64,000 nt of DNA from Streptomyces sp. NBC_00285 (GCF_036174265.1 NZ_CP108055.1:3720001-3784000); one strand, 5' to 3'. Shown: positions 17,640 through 25,584, counted from the first letter of the stretch. Numbers and translations: made by a program. The notes: generated by a model not told the origin, from the letters alone.

Positions 17640-18671
17640 ATGCGCATGAGGCGTTCTGTGAAGTCGGCCCTCGGGCTCACCAGCCTGCTGACCCTGGCCT
17701 GCGCGGGCTGCTCGTCGGGCGGGGACGGTTCGGGGGCCGCTGTCGGGGGCGGCGCACCGGAGTCGAGCGCCTCCGCGCCGTCGAGTGCCTCGTCTCCCCC
17801 TTTCGAGCCGTACGTCAGCGCCACGACCGCCTCGGACACGGACTCCGCCGGCTCCCCGTCGACGTACAACCTGGAATTCGTGCTCTCCGACAGCAGTAGC
17901 TGCCTCCCGAAGTGGAGCGGCACCTACGCCATCGACAACACAGCGGTGAAGTCGCGCATCTCCGCACTCACCACATCCGGCGCCGCGCTAAGGGTCTCCT
18001 TCGGCGGGGCGACCGGCACGGAACTCGCCCAGACCTGCGACAGCGCGTCCGCACTGGCCAAGGCGTACGGCAAGGCCCTGGACGCGGTGCACGCCACCCA
18101 GGCCGACTTCGACATCGAGGGCGACGCACTGACCGACTCCGCCTCGATCGACCTGCGCTCCAAGGCGATCGCGATCCTCCAGAAGGAGCGCACCGACCTG
18201 AAGGTGTCCTTCACCCTCCCGGTCTTCCCGGACGGGCTCAGCGACGACGGCCTCGCCGTCCTGAACTCCGCGAACACCAATGCCGTCATGGTTTCCACCG
18301 TCAACATCATGGCGATGGACTACGGCACGTCGTACACCGGCGACATGAGCGACTACGCCATCTCCGCGGCCAAGGCCACCCACGACCAGCTCAAGGACGT
18401 CTTCGCGCTCTCCGACGACAACGCCTGGCACGGCCTCGCCCTCACCTCGATGATCGGCGTCAACGACGTGGCGGGCGAGACATTCACCCTGTCCGACGCC
18501 GCCGCCGTGCGGTCCTTCGCCGAGGACAAGGGGCTCGCCTGGCTGTCGATGTGGTCCACCTTCCGGGACAAGCAGTGCGAGGAGACCGCCTCAGCCTCCG
18601 ACGGGGCGTCGACCGACTGCAGTGGGGTGGCGCAGAAGGACGGAGCGTTCGCGGAGGCCCTGTCGGGCTGA
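17640..18671 (+). CDS. Secreted GH18 chitinase-like lipoprotein
   Basis: The ATG at 17640, with GGGAG five bases upstream, gives 343 residues. The signal peptide ends in a lipobox (LACAGC), followed by a Ser/Ala linker. The barrel shows RVSFGGATG near residue 120 and ADFDIEGD near residue 154, a short form of the GH18 DxxDxDxE motif with the final Glu as catalytic acid. A later NIMAMDYG matches the GH18 strand with substrate-binding Met/Asp/Tyr. It likely acts on chitin or a related polymer outside the cell. Confidence 0.8.
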   Translation: MRMRRSVKSALGLTSLLTLACAGCSSGGDGSGAAVGGGAPESSASAPSSASSPPFEPYVSATTASDTDSAGSPSTYNLEFVLSDSSSCLPKWSGTYAIDNTAVKSRISALTTSGAALRVSFGGATGTELAQTCDSASALAKAYGKALDAVHATQADFDIEGDALTDSASIDLRSKAIAILQKERTDLKVSFTLPVFPDGLSDDGLAVLNSANTNAVMVSTVNIMAMDYGTSYTGDMSDYAISAAKATHDQLKDVFALSDDNAWHGLALTSMIGVNDVAGETFTLSDAAAVRSFAEDKGLAWLSMWSTFRDKQCEETASASDGASTDCSGVAQKDGAFAEALSG

Positions 18672-18729
18672 TGCGCCGGGGGAACACGCGAACGGTTCGG
18701 CCGTCGTTCGCGTCGTAAGTGTCCGGGAA

Positions 18730-19401
18730 CTACGCCGATTCGACGAGGCCGCTGCGATGGGCGAAGACGACGAGTTGGGCCCGGTCGCGGGCGCCGACCT
18801 TGACCATGGCCCGGTTCACGTGCGTCTTGACGGTGGCGGGGCTGAGCACGAGTTGCGCGGCGATCTCGTCGTTGGACAGGCCGGTGGCCACGAGCGTGGT
18901 CATCTGCCGTTCCTGGTCGGTGAGTTGGTCCAGGCCGCGGCGGGCGGTCTCGTCCATGGGCTGTGGCGAGGCAGGGGCGGCGAGGAAGCGGCTGATGAGT
19001 GTTCTGGTCGCGGCGGGAGACAGCAGCGCGTCGCCCCGGTTGACGGTACGGATCGCGTGCAGCAGTTCCTCCGCGTCGGCGCTCTTGCCGAGGAAGCCGC
19101 TGGCTCCGGCGCGCAGTGCCTCGAAGACGTACTCGTCGATCTCGAAGGTGGTGAGGATCAGGACTTTCACCCCGGCGAGGTCCTCGTCCCCGGTGATCAG
19201 GCGGGTCGCCGCGAGACCGTCGAGAACCGGCATACGGATGTCCATCAGCACCAGATCCGCCCCGGCGGCCCTGACCAGACGCACCTCCTCACGTCCATCG
19301 CCCGCCTCCCCGACCACCTCCAGGTCCGGAGCCGGTTCGTTCAGGGCCTTGAACCCGGTGCGCACCAGGGGCTGATCGTCGGCGATGACTACGCGGATCA
19401 T
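18730..19401 (-). CDS. NarL/LuxR-family response regulator
   Basis: 223 residues from ATG at 19401. The receiver domain has the acidic pair in VIADDQ, phospho-acceptor Asp in VLMDIRMPVLDG near residue 54, and the conserved Thr/Lys (LTTF, GKSAD). A LuxR-type HTH at the end reads LTDQERQMTTLVATGLSNDE. No histidine kinase is adjacent. The same open frame continues upstream without a stop into the permease C-terminal part, so on this sequence the regulator could also be made as a fusion. Confidence 0.85.
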   Translation of the reverse strand: MIRVVIADDQPLVRTGFKALNEPAPDLEVVGEAGDGREEVRLVRAAGADLVLMDIRMPVLDGLAATRLITGDEDLAGVKVLILTTFEIDEYVFEALRAGASGFLGKSADAEELLHAIRTVNRGDALLSPAATRTLISRFLAAPASPQPMDETARRGLDQLTDQERQMTTLVATGLSNDEIAAQLVLSPATVKTHVNRAMVKVGARDRAQLVVFAHRSGLVESA

Positions 19402-20071
19402 GCTGCAGTCCGGCCCGGAAGGCACCCAGGCGCCCACCGCCCGACGGCGCCCTGGACGTCGTACGCACCCGTCGGGCAGCCATTCCTCCCGCCCGAACCT
19501 GACCCACAGCCAGTCCATGACCACAGCGGTGGTGAGCGAGGCAACGAGCCGGCCCGCCACCATCGCCGGGTTGCCCGGGAAGGCGATGGAGGTCGCGACC
19601 AGCACGACCGGGTTGATCGCCGGCGCGGACAGCAGGAAGGCAAGCGCGGCGGCCGGGGCGACACCGCGCCGCATCAGGCTGTCGGCGACCGGGACCGACG
19701 CGCATTCGCACCCCGGCAGGATGGCGCCCGCCGCGCTCGCGACCGGCACGGCACGGCACGGCACGGGCAGGGTTGCGCGGCAGCAGCCGGCTGAAGACCC
19801 GTTCCGGTACGAAGGCACCGATCGCCGCCGACACGAGCGTGCCGAGCAGCAGGAACGGCACACCCTGCACGGCGATCGCCGTGAAGACGGTCCACCAGGC
19901 AGCCACGGGCGGGATGTAGAGGTCGAGGGCGACCATCGGGCCGAGGATCGAGCCGACCGTCACGATGGCGATCAGCGCGACGCCGCCGAACACGACGTAG
20001 ACGAGGGTGCGGACGACCAGCCGTAGGCCATCGGCCAGATCCCGTACCCGCTCGTGGCTTTCCTGACTCAC
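19402..20071 (-). pseudogene. DUF318/ArsP-type permease, frameshifted at a 5-base repeat
   Basis: GTG at 20071, preceded by GAGG, starts VSQESHERVRDLADGLRLVV and membrane helices up to RVFSRLLPRNPA near 19770. The remainder is in another frame: GAILPGCECASVPVADSL, then helices containing FLLSAPAINPVVLVATSIAF. The PGCECASVPVA motif matches the PxCxCxxxPVA motif of this efflux permease family. The break falls at four copies of CGGCA. With two or five copies the two halves would be in frame. The C-terminal half has no stop before the response regulator. Confidence 0.6.
19744..19763. repeat. Tandem pentanucleotide repeat (CGGCA x4) inside the permease gene
   Basis: Four perfect 5-base units lie exactly where the permease reading frame breaks. 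A unit length not divisible by three means that gain or loss of units changes the frame. Confidence 0.85.
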
Positions 20072-20219
20072 TGGGCCTCGTGTTTCCCGACTGCTCCTGC
20101 TGCCCGGACCGCGGGACCGCGCCACCGTGGCGCCCGCCGGAGTGGCTAGCGCGGCCGGCTGTGCCCCGGCCTGCGAGAAACTGTGACTACGCTCGCAGAC
20201 CAGGGCACAACGCGGTGTC

Positions 20220-21404
20220 TCACCCCGTCGCGAGCCGGCTCGCGACGGCCGCCGCGAGTCGCGGTGCTGCGAACGCGGTCCCGCAGGTGAACCGCATCAG
20301 CGGCCCGAACGCGGCCGCCGCCTGGATGCCCGTGAAGTACAGGCCGGGCACGGACGACTGCAGCCCCGCGTCGAGATGCGGGAAGCCTGCGGTGCGGGTG
20401 AGTCCGGCGCGCAGTTCGGGGGCCAGGAAGTCCAGGCCGTTCAAGCGGACTCGGTAGCCGGTGGCGGCCAGGACATGATCGGTCGCCAGCGTGTGGGTGC
20501 GGCCCTCCACGTCCCTGATGGTGAGAAGGACACCGTCGTCGTCCCTCCGCGCATGGGTGATGTGCTGTCCCAGCCTCACGGGGACCACCCTGTCGAGGCG
20601 AGGCTTGAGCCACCACGACCCGAACGGGCCGAGTACCCGCTTGACCAGCCGCAGTCGCGTGACCGCGGGCAGGAAGCGGAAGGCGGCCGCGTGGTGGACG
20701 ACCCCGTACAGCCCCCAGGAACGTCCGAGCGGGGTGTCCGGCTGCCAGTGCGGCCCGGGCGTGGGACCGGCACCGAACACCAACTTTTCCGCCCGCACGA
20801 GGAGTTGGACCTTGGCCTCGGCCTCGTGCAACAGCGCGGCGCTCTCCTGCGCCGACTGCCCGGCACCCACCACAACCACCTCACGTCCGGCGAACGCCTT
20901 GAGGTCGGCGTGCTGCGAGCTGTGCGAGACGAGCCCCTCGGAGACGAACTCGGCGAGCGGCTCCGGGATGTGCGCGAAGCCGTCCATGCCGCTGGCCACG
21001 ACCACGGCCGTCGCCTGCAGCTCCTCGCCCGAGGCGAGCTTGAGATGGAAGCCGTCGGCCTGCCGGTCGACGCCGAGGACGCGAATCCGCTCCACCTCGG
21101 GCACCAACTCCTCGGCGAACCACCGCCCGTAGCGCACGAACATCTCGACCGGCACCTGGTCATGCCCGGTCAGCCGGGTCTCGTCCGACTGCCGGGCGTA
21201 GTCGTCCAGCGTGAACCCTGGCCGCGGCGCCGACAGCATCGACGCGCTCGGCGGTGACTTCAGCAGCATGCCTGCGGGCATATTCTCGGCCCAGCTCGCC
21301 ATCGGCGAGCCGAACACCCGGACACTCAGGCCGCGCGCCTTCAGATGCGCAGCGGTGGACAGGCCGTACGGGCCCGCCCCGATGACGACAACGTTCTTGG
21401 ACAT
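20220..21404 (-). CDS. Flavin-containing monooxygenase-like oxidoreductase
   Basis: 394 residues from ATG at 21404 with a G-rich ribosome site just upstream. An N-terminal FAD fingerprint VVVIGAGPYGLSTAAHL and a second dinucleotide fold VVVVGAGQSAQESAALL near residue 164 give the two-Rossmann layout of FMO/BVMO-like enzymes. ATGYR near residue 320 is the typical C-terminal signature. Substrate unknown; no pathway neighbours are obvious. Confidence 0.8.
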   Translation of the reverse strand: MSKNVVVIGAGPYGLSTAAHLKARGLSVRVFGSPMASWAENMPAGMLLKSPPSASMLSAPRPGFTLDDYARQSDETRLTGHDQVPVEMFVRYGRWFAEELVPEVERIRVLGVDRQADGFHLKLASGEELQATAVVVASGMDGFAHIPEPLAEFVSEGLVSHSSQHADLKAFAGREVVVVGAGQSAQESAALLHEAEAKVQLLVRAEKLVFGAGPTPGPHWQPDTPLGRSWGLYGVVHHAAAFRFLPAVTRLRLVKRVLGPFGSWWLKPRLDRVVPVRLGQHITHARRDDDGVLLTIRDVEGRTHTLATDHVLAATGYRVRLNGLDFLAPELRAGLTRTAGFPHLDAGLQSSVPGLYFTGIQAAAAFGPLMRFTCGTAFAAPRLAAAVASRLATG

Positions 21405-21536
21405 GAATTTTCCCCCCGGCGCGAGCCTTTGATCAGCCCGCGCTTCGGCGTGGCATGGCAGGTCAGGACTTCGGACACACACCGAAAGCCGCCGCACATC
21501 CCGGCAATGGCACGACTCAAGGCGCCATGGTGCCGG

Positions 21537-22181
21537 TCAGATCGCGAGCAGCGGCGGGGGGAAGGGCGGTCCACGCCGGACAACGGCGCCCGCGAGGAGG
21601 AACTGGGCCGGAGAGCGGGGCGCGGACCGGGTAGAGCATCGCCGCCCGGCAGCGGCGACCGCGGTCAGGTCCAGGGGCGCACGGACCGGCCCGAACAGCC
21701 TGCGCAGCAACTCGCGCAGGTGCTCCCACTCGCGCCCGGCCGCATAGAGCACCTGGCGCCGGCAGATGTCGACGCCGTGCAACAGCACGGCGCACCACAA
21801 AGTCAGCAGCACATGAGCAGCGACTACCGGCCAGCCCGCATGCACTGAGGTCGGCCAAAGGGCGTGCGCGGGTATGTGGACCGCGTCGTCGGTCCGGACG
21901 AACCAATACCCCACCGCCACCTGCGCTACGGCCGCCAGCACCAACTGCCGTAATAGCGGCTTGTCGTGACCCGCGCCCGGCAACGCGATGCCGAAGAGCA
22001 CGAGCGCGGCCGCAACCCGCACACCCCAGGAGGGATTGGAGTCGAACGCCAGATGGTGGACGGTGCCCGCCACCGCCGTACCGAGCACAGAGAACAGCCC
22101 CGCCCGGGCAGCGGCCACCGGTACCACACGCGGCACCCTGCCGCGGCGGCACACACGGGACACATCCACCGAACCCCCCAT
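21537..22181 (-). CDS. Membrane protein, same type as those at 11277 and 12550
   Basis: The ATG at 22181 gives 214 residues (an in-frame upstream start at 22235 is possible). It has about four membrane segments, an HH after the first helix (TVHHLAF), a long cytoplasmic arm and an end reading VVRRGPPFPP. The ending resembles VVRRGPPPAG in the protein at 12550-13209, so the two are probably paralogues. It lacks the Met/His-rich loop. An 8-base-arm palindrome directly upstream resembles copper-repressor sites, which supports a metal-related role by inference. Confidence 0.55.
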   Translation of the reverse strand: MGGSVDVSRVCRRGRVPRVVPVAAARAGLFSVLGTAVAGTVHHLAFDSNPSWGVRVAAALVLFGIALPGAGHDKPLLRQLVLAAVAQVAVGYWFVRTDDAVHIPAHALWPTSVHAGWPVVAAHVLLTLWCAVLLHGVDICRRQVLYAAGREWEHLRELLRRLFGPVRAPLDLTAVAAAGRRCSTRSAPRSPAQFLLAGAVVRRGPPFPPPLLAI

Positions 22182-22182
22182 G

Positions 22183-22204
22183 ACCCACCCATGATGGGGT
22201 GGGT
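22183..22204 (-). promoter_or_regulatory. Perfect palindrome, candidate CsoR-type operator
   Basis: ACCCACCC-ATGATG-GGGTGGGT lies immediately upstream of the membrane-protein start at 22181. The core CCCACCC...GGGTGGG matches the G/C-tract palindromes bound by copper-sensing CsoR proteins. No csoR gene is in the window. Confidence 0.4.
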
Positions 22205-22389
22205 TTCGGGCCCGTGTCACCACCACGTCGGGCACCGACCGGCTGTCGTCATCGGCTTGTTACAGCTTCTCGGCCTGTACCTACTCGGATAGCAGCCAGG
22301 GCCGCGCGTCCCCACTGCTCCTCAACCCCACGACATCTCCGGCCTCCGATAGGCGACCCAGCGGCCGTTACACGTCAAGAAGCCAATGC

Positions 22390-22425
22390 CAGCGCCCGGC
22401 CAGACGGATGCCGGGCCGGGCGCTG
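22390..22425. terminator. GC-rich hairpin in the gap before the accessory block
   Basis: CAGCGCCCGGCC (22390-22401) pairs perfectly with GGCCGGGCGCTG (22414-22425). There is no T tract. It lies about 75 bases beyond the stop of the minus-strand DUF488 gene, so it could terminate that operon. The rest of the gap from 22205 to 22498 shows nothing recognisable. Confidence 0.4.
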
Positions 22426-22488
22426 CGCTGGAACCTGCCGCAAAGGTCGGAAAGCCTCTTGGAATCACGTCACCTGTATTTAGGGACG

Positions 22489-22499
22489 GTTCCGACGTT
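22489..22499. repeat. Left copy of an 11-base direct repeat flanking the accessory block
   Basis: GTTCCGACGTT occurs here and again at 32652-32662. The two copies bracket the region from the DUF488 gene to the integrase. They may be the attachment-site core of an integrated element, but this is unproven. Confidence 0.35.
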
Positions 22500-22918
22500 C
22501 ACATCAAGGTCCCTTGTTGGTAGTGGACCCCCTCCACCGGAGACAACTCCCTGACGTCGTCCCCTGTGACGTCCTTCCACCAAGCGGCGAACACCCGCCT
22601 GTGGCACCACAGGCCCGGCTTCGTCAGGTCCTCGAAGCACAGCAGAACCAGACGGTGGTCACCCTCGGCCTCCGCGATCTGCCGAAGCCGCACGGCGATC
22701 CGCTCGGGTCCGAGCTGGTCGAGGTCGGCCCGGTACGCCGCAATGAAATCGGGCTCGGGCTCGGAGAGGTAGTCCCGACGCGGCGCAAGCTCCCGCACCG
22801 AGTGGGTGAGGGAGTAGGGGAGCTTGAAACGGGGAGCGCCCAGGGTGATGCGCACCGGCACTCCCTGCGGGGGCTGATACGCCTGGAACCGGTTGGTGAA
22901 CAGCGTGAGCACACTCAT
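22499..22918 (-). CDS. DUF488-family protein
   Basis: 139 residues from ATG at 22918. The end of the domain shows the family signature: LLCFEDLTKPGLWCHR with Cys-His-Arg near residues 105-107. The N-terminal part has the R-and-Y-rich pattern of DUF488 (RYDYLSEPEPDF-like). The molecular function of DUF488 is not established. The start overlaps the preceding small ORF by ATGA, so they are translationally coupled. It is the last gene of the ParB-side operon. Confidence 0.7.
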   Translation of the reverse strand: MSVLTLFTNRFQAYQPPQGVPVRITLGAPRFKLPYSLTHSVRELAPRRDYLSEPEPDFIAAYRADLDQLGPERIAVRLRQIAEAEGDHRLVLLCFEDLTKPGLWCHRRVFAAWWKDVTGDDVRELSPVEGVHYQQGTLM

Positions 22919-23091
22919 TCCTTCCTTGCTTTGAACTCCCCGGTCACAGGCACGACGCCGGTGACCGGGCTGCCGGTGCCCGTTCGCACCCGAGAGAGCC
23001 CGAACGACACCGAGCCCGCAGGGGGTAACCCTGCGGGCTCGGCGTGACCGGCAACAACAGACTTCTTGCCGACGTCCATATCGTTTGGCAT
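22915..23091 (-). CDS. Small hypothetical protein coupled to DUF488
   Basis: 58 residues from ATG at 23091 (a second ATG lies four codons on). The sequence contains VVAGHAEPAGLPPAG and TGTGSPVTGVVPVTGEFKA. The glycine/valine alternation suggests a small beta fold. Its stop overlaps the DUF488 start (ATGA), which is the main support for it being translated. No family recognised and no clear ribosome site. Confidence 0.4.
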   Translation of the reverse strand: MPNDMDVGKKSVVAGHAEPAGLPPAGSVSFGLSRVRTGTGSPVTGVVPVTGEFKARKE

Positions 23092-23180
23092 CCGCGGTTC
23101 GGTGCTTGGCGACGGCTTCCATGCCCGGGGCCGATCGAAGGAGGGAGCACGGCCGCCGCCGCACCGCACCCCTCCCGCAT

Positions 23181-23414
23181 TCAGGCGCCGAGTTCCCGCG
23201 CGGGCTGCTGATCCGAGCCTGCCAGCCAGAACCTACCCAGCAGCCAACTGGCGGTGCGAGTCCAATTCACGCAGTCCAGGTGACGCCGCACTTCGTGAGC
23301 CTTCTTCGCCTCGCTAACCACCTCCTGCGTGAGCCATGCGACCGGCCCCCGAGGGTTGGCGTATTCGTCATCCGAGGTGAGAGTCCAGAGAATTCCCTGA
23401 CATTCAATCTCCAC
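23181..23414 (-). CDS. Small hypothetical protein
   Basis: GTG at 23414 with GGAAGGG seven bases upstream gives 77 residues. It is soluble and Trp-rich (ILWTLTS, VAWLTQEVV, NWTRTASWLLGRFW). No family recognised. An AT-rich promoter-like tract directly upstream contains AAGATATAA, shared with the ParB upstream region. Confidence 0.5.
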   Translation of the reverse strand: MEIECQGILWTLTSDDEYANPRGPVAWLTQEVVSEAKKAHEVRRHLDCVNWTRTASWLLGRFWLAGSDQQPARELGA

Positions 23415-23424
23415 CGCAATCCCT

Positions 23425-23500
23425 TCCCGCTTACTCTTGTTTATATCTTATGGCATTCGAGGATCCATTACCATTCAATTTCGAAGATGATTAACGAAAG
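23425..23500 (-). promoter_or_regulatory. AT-rich promoter-like region upstream of the 77-residue ORF
   Basis: In a GC-rich genome this stretch reads, on the minus strand, CATAAGATATAAACAAGAG among other AT-rich sequence. The core AAGATATAA recurs upstream of ParB (24800-24820). Probably a shared promoter element. Confidence 0.4.
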
Positions 23501-23546
23501 AAATGGGCGCCGCCGAAATGCCGGCCGCGCCCATGCTTCACGCCAG

Positions 23547-23586
23547 AGAGAGGTGGGGCGCGACCGCTGCCGCGCCCCACCTCTCT
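23547..23586 (-). terminator. Perfect 16-bp hairpin at the 3' end of the ParB gene
   Basis: AGAGAGGTGGGGCGCG (23547-23562) pairs with 23571-23586 around an eight-base loop. It overlaps the ParB stop codon at 23585. There is no T run, so it may act as a terminator or as an mRNA 3'-end stabiliser. Confidence 0.65.
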
Positions 23587-24739
23587 ACTTCGCGGCCGGT
23601 TCGGTCTTCTTGGCGGGCGTCCGGCGCGCCGGACTCTTGGCGCCCGCGGCCGTCCGCGCCTCAGGCTTCGGGGCGGGCTTGACGGCCTCCTTCCGCGCCG
23701 TCGGCTGCGGCTTGGCGGCCGTCTTCGATGCAGGCTTCGCGGCGGTCTTCGGCTCGACCGGCTTCGCGGGCTCGGCCACGTCGGGCTTCGCTGCCGCTTC
23801 GGTCTTCTTCGCGGCCGCCGCTTCGTTCTGGACCTCGGCGGCTGCCTTGTTGAACTGGGCCTGCATGGCGCGCTGGACGCCCTGAGCCTTGCTCAGCGCA
23901 TTCCGCACCGCCTGCACCTGGCTGTAGATCTTGCCGACGACGCGCACGTAGCGGTCGAGGTCGTTGCCGAGGATGACGGCCAGGTCCTCGGGCTTCTTCC
24001 CGCCCAGTTCCTCGAACAGTGGGATAAGGATGTCTTCCGCCTTGCCCAGGCTGTCCTTCGCCTTGGCCTTGGCCTGCTTCCGCGTCTCCTGCTCCTCGGC
24101 CGTCGGGGTCTGCTCACCGGTAAGGGAGGTCTGCTGCTCCATCATCTTCAGGCCGTTGGCGAAGTGCTGGGCCTCTGCCTCGGTGTCGAAGTCGCCGCGC
24201 ACATACCGCATGGCCGCGACCATCTGGTTGGCGGGGGAGAGCTGGGCAATGTGCCAGGCCAGGTTGTTCTTGATCTGGCCCTTGTCGACCATCTCGGCGA
24301 CCTCGGGCCGCAGGGTGAGCAGACCCAGGCGCCAGGTGATGTGGGTCTCCGTCTTGCCGAACTGCTTGGCGATCTTGGCCGGGGTCCAGCCCGCCGCCTT
24401 GAGGTCGGCGTACGCTCCGGCCTCCTCCATGATCGTCATGTCCGAGCGGTTGACGTTCTCGGCGATGCTGAGGACGTACGCCTTCTCCTCGCTGGCGTCC
24501 TCGATGACCTTCGCCGGGATGACCTCCAGGCCGGCCGCCTTGCAGGACCTCCACCGGCGCTCGCCCGCGATCAGCATGTAGGGGACTTCGGCCCCCTCGA
24601 CCGGGCGGACGACGACCGGCTGGAGGAGGCCGTTCTCCTTGATGCTGCCCGTCAGTTCCTCCTGCTGCGCCTCGTCGAAGAACTTGCGGGGCTGGTCGGG
24701 GTTGGGGGCGATCTCGGAGGTCTTGAGGTTAGCGAACAC
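23585..24739 (-). CDS. parB: ParB/Srx-type nucleoid partition-like protein
   Basis: 384 residues from ATG at 24739. An N-terminal ParB nuclease/CTPase-like domain shows NPDQPRKFFD near residue 14 and MLIAGERRWRSCKAAG near residue 55, the two ParB boxes. A HTH-bearing middle segment contains TPAKIAKQFGKTETHITWRL near residue 118. The last 100 residues are an Ala/Lys/Pro-rich basic tail (AAAKPAPK-type repeats). No ParA gene is adjacent, so it is probably an element-encoded ParB-like DNA-binding protein rather than the chromosomal ParB. No classical parS (TGTTTCACGTGAAACA) was seen. Confidence 0.8.
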   Translation of the reverse strand: MFANLKTSEIAPNPDQPRKFFDEAQQEELTGSIKENGLLQPVVVRPVEGAEVPYMLIAGERRWRSCKAAGLEVIPAKVIEDASEEKAYVLSIAENVNRSDMTIMEEAGAYADLKAAGWTPAKIAKQFGKTETHITWRLGLLTLRPEVAEMVDKGQIKNNLAWHIAQLSPANQMVAAMRYVRGDFDTEAEAQHFANGLKMMEQQTSLTGEQTPTAEEQETRKQAKAKAKDSLGKAEDILIPLFEELGGKKPEDLAVILGNDLDRYVRVVGKIYSQVQAVRNALSKAQGVQRAMQAQFNKAAAEVQNEAAAAKKTEAAAKPDVAEPAKPVEPKTAAKPASKTAAKPQPTARKEAVKPAPKPEARTAAGAKSPARRTPAKKTEPAAK

Positions 24740-24760
24740 TTTCCCGCACCTTTCGAATTT

Positions 24761-24840
24761 AAAGGGGAGCCATCCTTTTTGGCTTCCCCTTTTTCCTTAT
24801 ACTTATATCTTAATCGCATACACCTCTAAAGCAAGTGGGA
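24761..24840 (-). promoter_or_regulatory. ParB promoter region and leader hairpin
   Basis: On the minus strand an AT-rich tract (ATTAAGATATAAGTATAAGG, about 24796-24815) looks like the promoter. It is followed by a hairpin at 24761-24792 (GGGGAAGCC...GGCTCCCC, one bulge) ending in TTTAAATT. The ribosome site AAAGG comes next. A terminator-like stem inside the leader could attenuate ParB expression. Confidence 0.4.
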
Positions 24841-24887
24841 ATTATTTTTAATTTCTCGAATTCAATTCCAGATCTCCGGGCTCTATT

Positions 24888-25082
24888 CGCCCCCCTTCGC
24901 AAGCGAGGGGCGACTGGAGGGCCACACCCGGCCCCCGCGCTACGTCGCGCCCAGAAATGGGGCGAGCCCGCCGCGGTCTTGCGACCGCGACGGGCTCCGC
25001 TCCCATTCACGCACCCCGACGGCCGCACCAATACGGCCGCTCCTCGCGGGTGGGGCGCGGGGGGTCGGCCACCCGCGAGGAG
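24888..25082. repeat. Cluster of hairpins in the large gap between ParB and the XRE operon
   Basis: Within the gap 24740-25669 several inverted repeats follow one another: a bulged stem at 24888-24912, a 14-of-15-bp stem at 24964-24997, a 5-bp stem at 25021-25039 and a perfect 14-bp stem at 25040-25082. No protein gene fits. The array could be a replication or transfer origin of the element, a structured RNA, or centromere-like sites for ParB. Confidence 0.5.
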
Positions 25083-25188
25083 CAGGGAAGGGCGCCGCTC
25101 TCGCGACGCCGCCGACCGGGATCGCTGCGGCTGCTGCGCCCGGTCGACGACTTGGAAACTACAGCATCGCTTGAAACATGTCACCTAT

Positions 25189-25455
25189 CTATTCGATCGG
25201 GCCAAGTTGTTGCGCGTCGCAACCCCTCCCAGGCGGCATCGAGGTCAGCTCCAGCAGCGCCAGCACCTCCACGAGTTCGCTCGCCTCCCGGGGCGCGGAG
25301 GCGCCTGGACTCAACCGTCCGATGACGTGTGGTGCTTCACTCGCAAGGCGGTGAATCCGCGCTTCATCGAGTTCGCACTCCTCCGCCTGGGCTTCGGGGG
25401 CCGGGGTCGGGATCTTCACGACCCCCTCACCGCTTCTATCTGCGGCGTCCGCCAT
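25189..25455 (-). CDS. Possible small hypothetical protein
   Basis: 88 residues from ATG at 25455, Glu/Ala-rich in the middle (PAPEAQAEECELDEARIHRL), with no recognised domain and no good ribosome site. It is oriented away from the XRE operon. Its coding status is doubtful. Confidence 0.25.
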   Translation of the reverse strand: MADAADRSGEGVVKIPTPAPEAQAEECELDEARIHRLASEAPHVIGRLSPGASAPREASELVEVLALLELTSMPPGRGCDAQQLGPIE

Positions 25456-25584
25456 GCGGCATGTCAACTGGTCAGTAGCTTCTGTTCCCCGACGCACGCC
25501 GACTCCTTGCCCTCCAGACGACCGACCCGATCCGATGCCGGACCCCGCCCTGCACACCGAGCGGGCCAACCGAGCCCGACCAGG

